Source: Lasiosphaeris hirsuta (taxonomy: Eukaryota; Ascomycota; Sordariomycetes; Sordariales; Lasiosphaeriaceae). From it: a DNA stretch of 64,000 nt. The DNA lies in the NCBI GenBank assembly GCA_030549175.1, contig JAUKUA010000001.1:3596001-3660000 (forward strand), read 5' to 3'. Of the stretch, positions 1-11,216 are shown piece after piece. The first letter of the stretch is position 1. Every line of letters starts with the position of its first letter. The notes under the pieces were generated by a model. It had not been told where the DNA came from, searched no databases, and saw nothing but the letters and a program-made list of their open reading frames with translations. The translations under genes were made by a program, and so were the position numbers.

Positions 1-159
1 TCATTCACTTCCCGACATTCGCTTCTCGCAAACCCGGTCCTTTGGGAAACTGCTTCACCAGGCTGGACCTCAAATTCATTCTTTTCACCAAATACCATCG
101 ACACGATCCATACTTATCACCACACAAAGCCAAAGCCGAGCACCCTTCCAACATCAAAG

Positions 160-438
160 ATGCAGACCACACGCTTCCACGCAATTGCGGCACGCTTCTC
201 GGCGCACAACATCCGGACCTCGTTCCGGAGGTCACCATCGGCGTCGTCAAGGGCCAGCACGGACCGGGACTCGTTCATGTCGCAGGCGAGCTCGCCGGCC
301 AGCACCATCAGCAGCATCATCTTCCAGCAGAAGTCGATGGTCGATCTAGACGAGGACGAGCGCAAGGACATGAACATCCTGGAGCCGAGGCCAGCTGTCT
401 ACTTCTGCAGTCTGGAGGAGCAGATGGGCTCTTTCTAA
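160..438 (+). CDS. Small conserved-looking fungal protein, 92 aa, function unknown
   Basis: A single-exon ORF begins with an ATG at 160 and ends at TAA after a GSF C-terminus. The N-terminal half is rich in Ser, Arg and Ala (residues 1-50), which could be a basic targeting or disordered segment. The C-terminal half contains FQQKSMVDLDEDERKD and an ILEPRPAVYF core ending in an EEQMGSF tail. My recollection is that small fungal proteins share this acidic linker and PRPxVY core, but I cannot name the family or its role. No signal peptide or membrane segment is evident. The start is the first ATG of the frame. The window begins only 159 bp upstream, so an upstream exon cannot be excluded. Confidence 0.55.
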   Translation: MQTTRFHAIAARFSAHNIRTSFRRSPSASSRASTDRDSFMSQASSPASTISSIIFQQKSMVDLDEDERKDMNILEPRPAVYFCSLEEQMGSF

Positions 439-1123
439 GCCTTCTCCAACCTTAACGGAGAAAACGCAAACAATACGACTGCAACGCCCATGGCAGCAGA
501 TGGACCCAGCGTCAAGATGCCAGGCAATGACTTTTACATGGCCCGGTGCTGGAACACATTCACGAGCTAATAATATGACTACACGGAAAGGTTGTTTAGG
601 GATTTGGCTTTTATGCCTCGGGTTTCGGGGCAAAACGGCGTTATGGGGGGAGTCGGAGTGAGCGTGGGCGGTCATCCATTCCCTTGCGTGGATGTTGATG
701 CCAAATTCCAATTACAACTCCGATTCATTCGAGAATTCGAGAATTCGCTTGCTTCTCAAGCATTTTTGGGACTTGCTACTGATAGATGCGGTTGACCGTA
801 TATACATCTAGCCAATCAATGAAAAAGTCTTATTCATCTGATTTGATTCTGCTTTTCTCCGGCCGCCAGGTTGGAAGAGCTGTTAAAGAATTTGTAATTC
901 TATTGCGTGTACTAGTTGTACAGTACACCCGCTACGAGAACCTACAACAACAGACTCAACCTCCGTACGGATTACCCTAGCACGCCTGTAGCCGTGGTGC
1001 CGTTCAGGGGACGGCAGGGCGGGCTCGTGGCTCATGCATGTCTCCGCGCTGTAGCCACCATGCCGCATTCAGTCTAGCCAATTGTCTCAAGCGTGTTTCG
1101 AGTTTCAGATGCAGTGCCCAACT

Positions 1124-1164
1124 TGCCCCACCCCCAAAAGTCCAACATGGGGGGTGGTGGGGCA
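1124..1164. repeat. GC-rich inverted repeat (hairpin)
   Basis: The left arm tgccccacc (1124-1132) is perfectly complementary to the right arm ggtggggca (1156-1164). The 23-base interior contains further CCC/GGG stretches that could extend the stem. It lies in non-coding DNA about 70 bp before the poly-G run. No function is assigned. Confidence 0.6.
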
Positions 1165-1230
1165 CGAGGGCGAAGGTCCGGATACAGAGAGTTTCTCGGT
1201 ACCCGAGCGACGGCAGCACCCCGGGCCGGA

Positions 1231-1253
1231 GGGGGGGGGGGGGGGGGGGGGGG
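1231..1253 (+). repeat. Poly-G tract (23 G)
   Basis: An uninterrupted run of 23 G is read directly from the sequence. Its exact length is uncertain because such runs are prone to sequencing and replication slippage. Confidence 0.85.
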
Positions 1254-1514
1254 CTTTTGAGACTGGGGCTGGACCTTGAGTAGATGACCGCCAAGACCGG
1301 CATCTATTGGTTTTTCGTGTACGGGCCCCTAGCTGCCAGCGATGAGGCTCACCTGATGACGGTTGACTGCCAGCGAAGCAGTATTGGCAAGGCTGTCATT
1401 CGCCACGTCTGCTGGGACGTATGGCCAGCCTTGTTGGCTCAGCTCAGATAGGCAATAGGGCAAGAGGGCAACGGAGCAATAACTGCCCTGTGGATCAAGG
1501 TCGCTAGATAGCTA

Positions 1515-2149
1515 CGTGTTTGTTTGCCTATTTGGACAGTGCCAGCCCGATCGGGCACCCAAACACGGTGCATCGTCATTTTCTTTGTTGGGACGGATAT
1601 ATATCTTTTGTCGGGCAGGTTCGCGATATGGGTTCAAGGAAGAGTTGGATAGATATCGGCAGCAAAACACTTCCAGCCCAAGGTTATTCTGGACGAAGGG
1701 GTAAAGAGGGTGATTCGACCGGTGGCCCAAAGCCTGAACGAGCTACTAAAGGTGCTTGGCCAACAGTTGTTATCGAGGCGGGGGTTTCTCAGACGTTGGT
1801 GCAATTACGTATAAGCATGCAGCAGTGGTTTTCTATGTCAAACCACGAGGTTGAGATTGTTCTTCCTGCCAAGTTTAACGGTACCGACATACTTTTGGAG
1901 AAGTGGGAGAAAGAAATGCCTGTTCGCCCTGGAGCAACCACAACGCGACGCTCTCTTCAACACCAAGAGCCTGTGCTTAGACAAAACATCACCACTACCC
2001 GAAACGTCACTACCAACCCGATATCGTACAGTGTCACTAGAGGTGCATTGGTACTCTCATTCCGGCTTCTCTTCCTTAGAGATCCGGGCCCTGGGGAGGG
2101 AGTTCGAGAACTAGAGGAGTACGCGGAAGATGTCTGGGCTCAAGTGTAG
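1515..2149 (+). pseudogene. Degenerate copy 1 of a dispersed fungal gene family
   Basis: A 209-codon frame is open here but has no ATG at its start; the first codon is TTG. The frame matches the second copy at 37203-37910 over most of its length, including the shared motifs KKSW/RKSW, GGPKPxRA, KGAWPT, EAGVSQTL, MSNHEV and RDPGPGEG. Relative to copy 2 it lacks the 5' exon, carries a 15-bp in-frame deletion after GPGEG (residues DLAFG missing), and shifts frame near its 3' end, giving a short altered tail and TAG. I read it as a 5'-truncated, decaying copy. The family function is unknown to me; similar proteins recur in many Sordariomycete genomes as hypothetical, often broken, ORFs. Confidence 0.65.
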
Positions 2150-2647
2150 ATTACAGCTAATCAAGTTCGGCATAGTCGGCCAGTAAAAAACGGCAGCCCT
2201 GACAGCGACACAGAAATTTCAGGTAGGTCCTGACCATTCGTCTTGTCTCTTCGGCTCCCAAGCACTAGCATTTTGCTATTCACTCGTCCCTTACCCTTTG
2301 TGTTCTCCAACACAGTGGCCTTGAGATTAAGTTTCCCACGACCAGGTAGTCCAGGACTAGTTCATCCCGGCGCAAAAGCTGAACAAGTTTTCTGCTACAA
2401 ACCCATTCTAGCAAACACCCAAAAGGGGCCCAGAGAAACTTGTCCCTATATAATGTCCCCGTCCCCATCCATGCTCTCTCCCACTTCTTCCTAGCTATGA
2501 AAAATTGGCCACCTCCCTCAGCTAAATTCTCACCATTAAGCTTCTTTTAGCAGCAAGCCTTCTCGTCGTCGTCTCCGGAAACCCTCGCTTCTCACCACAA
2601 GCCCGTGGCCCTCACACCCAGACACCCAAGGACGAAGCACAGCTAGA
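2150..2647. other. Intergenic region and probable promoter
   Basis: There is no supported gene. The 3' part contains a TATA-like element and pyrimidine-rich stretches before the ATG at 2648. Confidence 0.5.
2446..2455 (+). promoter_or_regulatory. TATA-like element upstream of the 2648 gene
   Basis: The sequence ctatataatg lies about 190 bp before the start codon at 2648, in the same orientation. A long CT-rich leader follows. The assignment is by motif only. Confidence 0.3.
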
Positions 2648-3493
2648 ATGGCGCCCATTCTCAGAAAACCCTCCAAGGCCAGCCTCGTCAGGAGTAATTT
2701 CAAGCACGCCACTGAACGAGAGGACCGCTGCTCATTTCGCACCATGCTGGCCGATGATAGGGGCCCTTTTATGTTTGACGACGACGACATCAACGGCAAG
2801 AACTGTGGCGAGCAACCAGCCAACGGCGTGATATTTGATGATGCCACTTGTGTTACAGTGGAACGGAGGTTGCAAGTGCCGGCCAAGCCGGCGCCAAAGT
2901 TGGCCGACGCATCCCCGAAGACGAGCAGCGCCCAGGTGCTCGACAGCCAGCTCACCGCCTCCAACGCCATGCTTTGCCCTGAGGAACCCGGCGATGCTAT
3001 TTCGCTGCTGGCTGACACTGAACTAAGCGATTTGTTCAGCACTGTCGAGGAATTTGCAGATGCCGAGATGGTACACGCGCCGCGTCAGCCCAAGGCAAAA
3101 AGACGTCTCTCAATGACCTCCATCCCCTTCCCAAACACCAACAAAAAACGGGCGCGAATATCGACACCAATGCCAGCGCCAGCGACAACGGAGGCAATCC
3201 CAGACTCCAACCCTCAGCCCGACAAGCAAGACGAGGAGGATGCCTTGGACGATTGGATTGTCGCCGACATCTCACAGGTTCCCTCTTACGGCCCGAGCAA
3301 GATCATGGAACAGCAACATCACCAGCTTTTCCGCCGCATTTTTCTAGGGACAGCAGCAGCCAAAGCACGGGCAGCTAGGAAAGTAGTGGGAAAGATGAAG
3401 CGGCGCTGTGGCACCATGGCGAAGGGCAGCCTGGGCTCCTTTCACAGCGGGTACAAGCCTACGACGTGTGTCGCAGTTGGCGTGGCGTGCTGA
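2648..3493 (+). CDS. Hypothetical protein, 281 aa, with acidic and basic patches
   Basis: A single-exon ORF runs from ATG at 2648 to TGA. I do not recognise a domain. The N-terminus is basic (MAPILRKPSKASLV), residues about 40-50 form an acidic stretch (FDDDDI), and the centre carries a KAKRRLSM patch and an NKKRARI stretch (about 151-172) that look like nuclear-localisation or phosphorylation sites. An acidic segment (DKQDEEDALDDWI, about 196-208) precedes a basic C-terminal region with several KxxRAARK-like residues. Overall composition suggests a disordered, possibly nuclear regulatory protein. No membrane segment or signal peptide is visible. It is transcribed toward the cyclin B gene (convergent). 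Coding status rests on length and composition only. Confidence 0.55.
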   Translation: MAPILRKPSKASLVRSNFKHATEREDRCSFRTMLADDRGPFMFDDDDINGKNCGEQPANGVIFDDATCVTVERRLQVPAKPAPKLADASPKTSSAQVLDSQLTASNAMLCPEEPGDAISLLADTELSDLFSTVEEFADAEMVHAPRQPKAKRRLSMTSIPFPNTNKKRARISTPMPAPATTEAIPDSNPQPDKQDEEDALDDWIVADISQVPSYGPSKIMEQQHHQLFRRIFLGTAAAKARAARKVVGKMKRRCGTMAKGSLGSFHSGYKPTTCVAVGVAC

Positions 3494-5116
3494 GCGTTCA
3501 ATGTATGTGTGTATCGGAGCATACCGTGATGGTTTGCACCATGGATATCAGCTATAGGGTCTCACAGAAAAACCGCATGCTCGTACATATTTGTGCAAGA
3601 GAAAATGGCAAGACGAACTCTGAAAGGAAATAGGGACGAGAGCGGCTTAGGGCGGCTTAGGAAATGGTGGCAAAGTTTGCCAGCCACCACCTAATAACCT
3701 TACTCATGACGACCATCAAAGCCCGTGGCTACAGAGAGTTTGATCAGAAGGCAATTGAGTCCGGCGCCTGCCCAAGCGCCTAATTCCACCGTCAACGGAC
3801 CACCTACAACCCCATTCCGACATAATTACATGTCCGTCCATTCTTTCGTCACAACATCTGTACATACGGCTATCGTGTCAAATCCCCAAACTTTGAGCCG
3901 CCAGGATTCTTGGGGCACACCGCCACTAAACACCCCTACCCTGTCTGCCCGCCACAAAGGCGCGGGCTTTGGTGGCTGTTGTACATAGGGATATTGCCGA
4001 AAGGAAAGGAGCGGAGCGGAGGGTTCGGAGAAAAGGGGCATGGCGGGGGAGGGCATTTGATTGGTCCTCATCAAAAACTGAAATCAACAAACCGCATAAC
4101 ACCACAACAAAACAGAGTGCTACCCAGAGTAGTTAGGGGAGAAACACCGCAGAATATACCGACAGCACGTCAAAATTGATGACAGTTCACCCGTATCCAC
4201 TCATCTGCTTTGATTTCTCGGGCAGTCTGATGAAAAGTGGTGCCGTGGTCACACTCGACTGCCCTCAATATTGTCTTGTCCGCTGTGAAGACAATCATCC
4301 GATAAGATGGACTGTAGAAGCAGTAACTGTAACTGACATTTGACGGCAATGATCGAACATGTCCATTATCTAGTGGACGAGTTGTAATACATACTGGCAA
4401 TGCAACAAATATAGCACAAACATAACTTGGTAGCGTAAAAAAATTCGTGTCACTGATTTCATTCCCGTTCCCAAGACCGTCATCACCTAAGACCGACAAT
4501 AGTATGTACACATTGCGAGCGGCCCTTGTGTCTCTCCTCCCGACAGCAGCTTTCCCACTAGACTTTTCATGCACGTCGCAACCGCAACCTCCCAAGTCCA
4601 CCATTATGCAGCAAACAGAACCAAAAAGGCACCGAGACATCCCACAGGGATGAACATAAGCTAGCGACAGCAACAGCACAACCGACACTAAAATCCTTCT
4701 GAAAAAAGAACCAGCCAGCTAGAGAGCAGAGACTCTCCGATGCCGGTAATAACAAACAAATCCCGACGCCTTCCATCTGCCCTAGACACCGGGCGCCGCC
4801 GCGACAAAAGATAAACAGTGAAAAACCCTTGCCAATGCCGTAAAACAACCGCCTGATTGTACCGACCAGGCATATTCACCCAACCTCAACCCGCATTTCG
4901 GACCAGCTCCCCAGGTGAGACTTTCAAGACATGTGTTGGTAAGGGAGGACCAGTCCAGGTCTCCAAGAGGTCGAAGGCGAGATGTGTCGTTGATGAATAA
5001 TTCGTGAGGTATCATCGTAGCCGCTGTTGATCCAACCACAATAGTGGTGTATCCTGAGACTCTACAAGACTGAAACATGAGGCTCTGATCGATGCTTGCG
5101 TGGACTCGAGAAAAGT
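3494..5116. other. Convergent intergenic region, no gene supported
   Basis: This 1.6-kb stretch lies between the 3' ends of the 2648 gene and cyclin B and should hold both 3' UTRs. A 172-codon minus-strand ORF at 4170-4688 lacks recognisable domains or coding-like composition and is not called. Confidence 0.55.
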
Positions 5117-6730
5117 CTATGAGATCTGATCAAGTGACAGATCTGTGTCGAGTATACCGTAGTGTTGCGCGTTCTTCTTGGCCCACTGGCGAGTCAAGAT
5201 GGATGCTACCTCTTGTGTTAGTTCACTCAGAAAAATTAATGGTTTCGGAGAATGGTTCGATGCGTACCCTTCAAGAACTTCTTGCTGGCATACTTCTTGA
5301 AGAATGCCTCGTGAACCACAGGTCGCGCCAGGTAATCAACCATAAGCTGAAACACGGGCTCAATCTCCTCCTCCGTGTATCCGGCGTAGTACTCAATCGT
5401 CTCGTCCTATCGCAGCGCGTTAGCAGAATGCATTAAAAGCCATCGTCGACTAGAACTTACCCATTCGCCACGATCGAGAATCAGCCTTGCTAGGTACATA
5501 GCACCAGCGGCGACGTGGCTGGGGCGGTAGGCCATGAAGCGGTGGTCGAGAAGGCTGATCTCCATGAGATACTTTCCGATAGTACGGGACTGAATGTCGT
5601 AGTTGTCGGCTTTTGAGATACGCCTGAGGAAGTTCATAGGATTCGGGTAGCTCAGATCGTAGCCTAGAGTAGAGAGAATGAAGCGCTCGGCACTGAGGAT
5701 CTCAGACTCGCTAAAACCGTCATCGGCCACATGGCGGAAGTTGGCAATGTGAGGAGAGAGAACCTCCTCGTACTTGGAGGCAACGAACATGGCAGTGATT
5801 CCAACGAGCTGGAGACGGTCAAGCTGGACAACCTTTTCAGAGAGGAACCGGTCGATGACATTGACGGCCAGGAATAGTGTCTCGGGGAGAAGGTGGAAGC
5901 GGGTGTGAACTTCGATGAGCCAGTCAATGAGAATGCCGCGCGTCTTCCACTCGAGGTCGTCTTGGTGATCCATGTACTGAGGGTTAGGGACCGATTTGCA
6001 TTCGAGATCACGGAGATACTCAAAGATTTCGTTGGCATACTCGGCGACCATCAATGGATCATCCAAGTCCTCACTGTCCAGATCCTTGACACCTGGAGGA
6101 TAGACATGCTCGCCGAGGACGGGCTCCTCGATTTGTGCGGGAATAGGCTCTTTGCGGGTAACCTGGCTTGTCTTGGGCTTCAGATCGACGGCCACTCTCT
6201 TACGGAGAGGCTCACCCTCCTCGGGTATATCCTTCTCGACAGCAGGTTCCTTGCGCTTGTGAACGCCTGAGCCGGAACGATTGACTGGCTCAACTTTCTT
6301 GTTGACTGGCTTGGGAGCCAAGACACCACTGCGGGCTGTGGTCTTCTTGATACCAGTGGGCTGAGCAGCTTTCGATACCAGGCCGGGCTTCGTGGCAGCC
6401 TTCTTGCCATTTTCAAGTTCGGCCTTGGTCACATTGCTGACATCGCCGAGAGCGGCACGCTTCCGTACCGGGTTGGCATTGACAGTCGTCTTCTTCGACT
6501 GTAGTCCCTGGCCCTTCGTGGCAAGCTCGTCGACATTCAAGGTCGCCGCCTTGGCCCGCGTCAGGCGCGTTGTGGCCGCGTTGCTATTCTCATCATTCTC
6601 GTTGTTCACCAGACGCGGGGCTCTTGTCTTCTGCGAGAGAGAAATTAGAATTACCGAAAACTAGATATATCGCGCGAGGTAGGCGTTTGTTGGACCAATT
6701 AACGACCGGACAAGGACTTACGGGAGGCAT
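5117..6730 (-). CDS. nimE: G2/mitotic cyclin B, 468 aa, four exons
   Basis: B-type cyclins activate Cdk1 at G2/M and are destroyed by the anaphase-promoting complex. Exons on the minus strand are 6722-6730 (encoding only MPP), 5461-6630, 5268-5406 and 5117-5205; the introns are 91, 54 and 62 bp with GT-AG ends, and all phases join. The spliced N-terminus reads MPPKTRAPRLVNNEND. A destruction box, RAALGDVSN, lies at about residues 61-69. The N-terminal cyclin fold begins near residue 198 (MVAEYANEIFEYL), with the hallmark TRGILIDWLIEVH at about 233-245, and the C-terminal fold follows. The protein ends with KASILTRQWAKKNAQHYG and a short tail. Length and motifs are normal for the NimE/CLB group. 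It is divergent from the uL2m gene. Confidence 0.93.
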
Positions 6731-8104
6731 CTTGAGTCACCACGATGTGTGTCGAACAGACAAGAGGATGCTGGGCTGGGCTGCCAAAATGTTAGTCAAA
6801 ACGCGTTTGGTAGTTGTGTGCTGTGTGTGTGATGGAGGGGGAAGCAGCATCGACACGACGAGCAGGTGTAAAAAAGCGAGTTGGGAGTTGCGTTTCGCGG
6901 GTGTAGAATTACTGCTCACCACAGATGCTTGGGGACAACAAGAGCTAAAAGTGTCCTGTTGTGATATATGATAACGAATATCGGCCGTCGTTTGGGCGGT
7001 GGTTGTGGGTCGTGGTGGGCGGTGGTTGGGGTTGTTGATCGAGAATAGCGACGCGTCCTCCGCAGGATTAGGAAGGGATTGATCACGACAAAGGACTGAC
7101 ACCGGTGATGGCGAGTGCCAGTAATCAAAAGGGATATAAAGTCAGAGGGCTGCGTGATCTGGAGGAGATATTGACGTGCAGAGGAAGCTCACTTGTTTTT
7201 AAGAGGTGGTGGTGGAGGAGATGGGGCTTGAGGGTGGGAAGAAGAGAAGGACGTGTGTGGGACAACGAGGTACCAACTCGGACGTGCCGAGCTAACAACA
7301 AGTACCACTCGTTAGCGCGAGATCGGGATGCCAGCGCCGCAGGCCTGTGGTGCCCCTGCCGAGAACGCGTTCGAGGTGCGACACACAGACAAAAAGTTAC
7401 GCGAAGAGTGCAAAAAAACACACAGAGCAAGAAATATGCAATGCATACCTGTCTCGTTACGAGAGTGAGGTCGAGAGAGCAAAGAAATCAAGCTGCAAGT
7501 TGGGATGGCAACGAACTGAAGGGTGGGCGAGAGAAGGGTGAGTCGTGTTTCGATGCAAGCAAGAGGTACAAGCGCTGGCCAGGGGAACGCGATGGAGGAA
7601 CGTCCAGCCAAGTCCCGCTCCCTTGCAAAACCCACCATCAACACTGGCAACCGCGGGGCAACGTCAATCAGGCGACGCCTGATTGGTACAGCACCCCCGC
7701 CCGAGTAACGTCTGAAGGCCCGAGCTTTCGCACCTCCCGCGCCCGCGTTTTTCGCGCTCATATGTGGCTTGACGCGGCAGTCAAGCCCCATGCTCACCCC
7801 TCCCCAGCCACAGCGTCTTGAAGCTCAGCTGGAGCAAATTTCCAGAAGCGCAAAAACCAGACTCAGCGTGGATCCTGCGTGGAGTGAATGACGCCGAGCC
7901 CAACCACTTGTCGCTGGCGATAATTCTTGTTGCCCACCCACACGTACAGCCAATTGGCTGCCCTTCACCACGGCGAGCTGTTTGCAACCTATTTGCAGCC
8001 CCTCTGCGCACCGAATAGGCTCTTCCCGTCCCCCAATGTCCCACCGGTGACCGTATCCGAGTCCGATCCCACAGCTCTTGCCAGAGCCTCCATCTTCAGC
8101 AATC
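6731..8104. other. Divergent intergenic region between cyclin B and uL2m
   Basis: This 1374-bp stretch separates two outward-facing start codons and should contain both promoters and 5' UTRs. A plus-strand ORF at 7105-7821 has no recognisable domain and no good ATG context. It is rejected as a chance ORF in a GC-rich leader. Confidence 0.55.
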
Positions 8105-9353
8105 ATGCTGCGACCACTGCGACCACAGCTCCGGCCCCTAGCCTCAGGGATAGCATCCATCTACCAGAGTGTCATTCTCAACAATGTCGTCAGGTGCTAT
8201 GCTACCCGAGTTCGGAGCCGCATCAACACGGAACTGTCCGCCGCCGCCACCAAAACCGACAACCAGACAATATTGATGAAGACATACAAGCCGCGTACAC
8301 CAGGTCTCCGACATCTCAAACGACCTATCAACGATCATCTGTGGAAGGGTAGGCCGTACCTACCCTTGACATATCCCAAGAAGGGCCAGGCGAAAGGAGG
8401 CAGAAACAACACCGGTGTCATCACCGTTCGGCATCGCGGAGGCGGTCACAAGCGGAGAATTCGCACCGTCGACTTTGAGCGGAAGGCTCCGGGACCTCAC
8501 CTCGTTGAGCGCATCGAATATGACCCTGGCCGCAGTGCTCACATTGCCCTGCTGACAGAGCAGGCGACGAACCGGAAGAGCTACATCGTAGCAGCAGATG
8601 GCATGCGAGCCGGAGATATTGTGCAGAGCTACCGGGCCGGTATTCCACAGGACCTGCTTGACAGTATGGGTGGCGTTATCGACCCCGGTATTTTGGCTTC
8701 CAAGACGTGTTGGAGAGGAAACTGTTTGCCGGCGCATATGGTCCCCGTCGGGACTGTTGTGTACAACGTCGGCTCTCGGCCCAATGGGGGCGCCGTCTTC
8801 TGCCGCAGTGCTGGCACGCACGCAACCATTGTCTCCAAAGATGAAGAGACGCGTGAAGATGGTACCAAAGTCATGACGGGCAAGTTTGTTAATGTCAGAC
8901 TGCAGAGTGGGGAAATCAGGAAGATTAGCAAAGACGCCTGCGTAACAGTCGGCGTTTCTAGCAACATTCACCACCAGTACCGACAACTAGGCAAGGCCGG
9001 AAGAAGCCGTTGGTTAAATATCAGACCGACAGTGAGAGGTCTTGCTATGAATGCCTGTAAGTCGATCTTGAAGTGGCTGTGTCCTGAAGCTCAACGGTGC
9101 TGACACATGACTAGTCGAACATCCTCACGGAGGTGGTCGTGGTAAGTCGAAGGGTAACAGGCATCCCTCCAGTCCCTGGGGCAAGCCAGTAAGTCTCAAT
9201 CTCATCATACGCCCGGAAGCGCTGGACAAATTCTTACCAAACATACAGGCCAAAAGTGGTTACAAGACACGCAGGAAGTCAAACGTCAACAAGTGGGTTG
9301 TCACTCCTCGTGTTCGCAACATGGGCAAGCGGAGAGACAAGAAGTCTCAATAG
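8105..9353 (+). CDS. RML2: Mitochondrial large-subunit ribosomal protein uL2m, 376 aa
   Basis: uL2 is a core 23S-type rRNA-binding protein at the peptidyl-transferase centre; this copy is mitochondrial. Exons are 8105-9056, 9115-9188 and 9249-9353 (introns 58 and 60 bp, phases consistent). The N-terminus, [18 protein letters not shown], is Arg-rich and free of acidic residues, as expected of a mitochondrial presequence. L2 signatures are [16 protein letters not shown] (about 119-134), a central SH3-like barrel, and the C-terminal [12 protein letters not shown] followed by [14 protein letters not shown] and [14 protein letters not shown] 8105 is preferred because the upstream in-frame extension begins with TTG and would bury the presequence. 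Intron 1 falls just before the conserved HPHGG loop. Confidence 0.93.
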
Positions 9354-11216
9354 TCAACACGGCTCTGATCTGTTCGAGAACCTCTGCTATAAACACCATG
9401 TACTCTAATGTAGAAAGCACCCAATGCAGTACCTCGAGACTCAAGGGCCACGCCTCCAACCTCACACGCCTTGCGGAACTATAATTGATGTGTGTGGAAC
9501 TCGTCAGGGTATGCACATCATCATTCCCCCATCGCCGGCGATGTGGAGTCTTATCGGCCATGGCGGGTGAAACTTGCTCTAGTGACCCAAACAGGACACT
9601 AGAAAAACACTAGACTCTCACTCCTGAACAACCACTGTATATTGACATTTGAAGGAAAGCTCCCTTGCTCAATCGGTCAATGGCTTATACGTAGCCTTGT
9701 CGACTGGGTGGCGTTCGCAAACTATCTTGCATTGAGTGCGGCGATGTCGAAATCGCACGTTGAAGGCATGTTTCGGCTAGCCTTGGTTTTCGTGCGGCCG
9801 AATTGTCCTCGGCGCTATAGTCCTAGGATTACAAGTTTGAGTCCTGGGCTCAGTATTCGATAATTGAGTGCGTGGAAGACTCGGCTATGTCAGTGATCCC
9901 TGTGTCGTCTGGTGCACACGACAAACTCGGAAGTGATTATCTAAAGATATAGCGCGCGTGCATCCGGCAGTGCGACCCTCATCAGCGGAATGGTTACTTG
10001 AAGTTCGAGGTCGCCATGATTCGAGTGTGCAGCTGGAATAGCAATCCTGTTGGCCATCACGGATCGACACTTATTGACGTGCCGGTCGCTGGTGGTGCAT
10101 ATTGGTGATAAAACATTACGTCAAACTCTCGGAGACACTGTCGTAATACTAACAGAGGCGGTACTAGGAGGTTGCCCGCGAGAGGGATAATGTCGCAAAG
10201 GTATATCGAATTGGCACCCACTCTAATATACCGATGATGGCTAAGAAGCGAATAAGGGGCACGTATTTGAGGGGCTGTGTCCCGACCCATCAATTGGCGA
10301 CAGGAGCTGAGACGTAGCGGTCATGCCCAGAAAGCTCCGCCTCACTTGGGCTGATATGGGACACCTCCAACTGTCAGGGGGCGTTTCTCGCACTTATCCC
10401 CTCTTGTCAGACTCTCATCAATTGTGCGTGCAGCTGCTGAATCCGAAATTGCATTCCTTCGACTTGGTACGGAGTACTCGGTTCTATAATACCCAGATGA
10501 TACCACAAAGTATCGCCACCCAAGTTTGGTGACTTTGTTGGAGTTCTTCCCTTCACTTACACGACGACTTGACGCTACCTACCAAATTGCCGCTGCACTG
10601 CTGCATTGCCGAGTTTCGCGCTGTCACGTTCAGAGATCCTGTCGCCTAAGTTGGCTAGGTTCGTGGCCACTCAAATAGCAGCAAGCTCTATTGCCTCTTC
10701 GGGTTTAGCATCTCCACGCATCGTCGCAGGTGCCCAGCGGCAAACAGCACAAGACTAACTACTACCTCGTTACCCGCTTTGAGAATCGAGAACAACGCTG
10801 AGCTGACGGGGCTTGACTTCGTGCGCTTGCGCGTCCCAGGGGGCTTAGATTTCCCTACTATCGACGCTGTTCTTGGCCGACGACGCGCTGAAACCAAGAC
10901 ACTGGCCCAGGTTGCCAGCCAATTCCCGTTTGCCGGTCGCTGGCCTCCTACCTACCTTACCTAAACCAAAGCGTCGCTGGCGCCACTGCAAACTTTTGCT
11001 AGCTAAACGCTGGCCGGTGCCACGGGAGCACTTGCTTTATCCCAGCCAGCCTCCCGTGCTATACCTAGGTAACAGTACGCGATTCGCAGCACAACTACCT
11101 ACGCACCACGCAGTGCTTTTACACAAGAAGGTGCATTCCGCCGGCGTCATTGCCCTCCGCACGCGCCCTGTCTCGCATCCCCGTGACGCTCGACTCTGGG
11201 ACCTCCTCCCGTCCCG
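9354..11216. other. Intergenic region, no gene supported
   Basis: This 1.86-kb stretch has only short ORFs without recognisable domains. It contains CCTACCTACCTTACCTA (10947-10963) and a TACCTAGGTA palindrome (11062-11071), motifs that recur upstream of other genes in the window. The 3' part is the likely promoter of the PAP2 gene. Confidence 0.55.

Larger units (their letters stand above)
439..1514. other. Intergenic region without a supported gene
   Basis: No convincing ORF is present on either strand. The stretch holds a short direct repeat of attcgaga near 727-744, a GC-rich hairpin (1124-1164) and a run of 23 G (1231-1253). Overlapping ORFs are short, low complexity and lack splice-compatible continuations. 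Confidence 0.6.

Noticed and set aside
4170..4688. 172-codon minus-strand ORF 3' of cyclin B
   Set aside because: No recognisable motif; composition and position fit 3' UTR and intergenic DNA.
7105..7821. 238-codon plus-strand ORF between cyclin B and uL2m
   Set aside because: No domain, no splice-supported extension, and it lies in the divergent leader region; it begins at a GTG, not an ATG.
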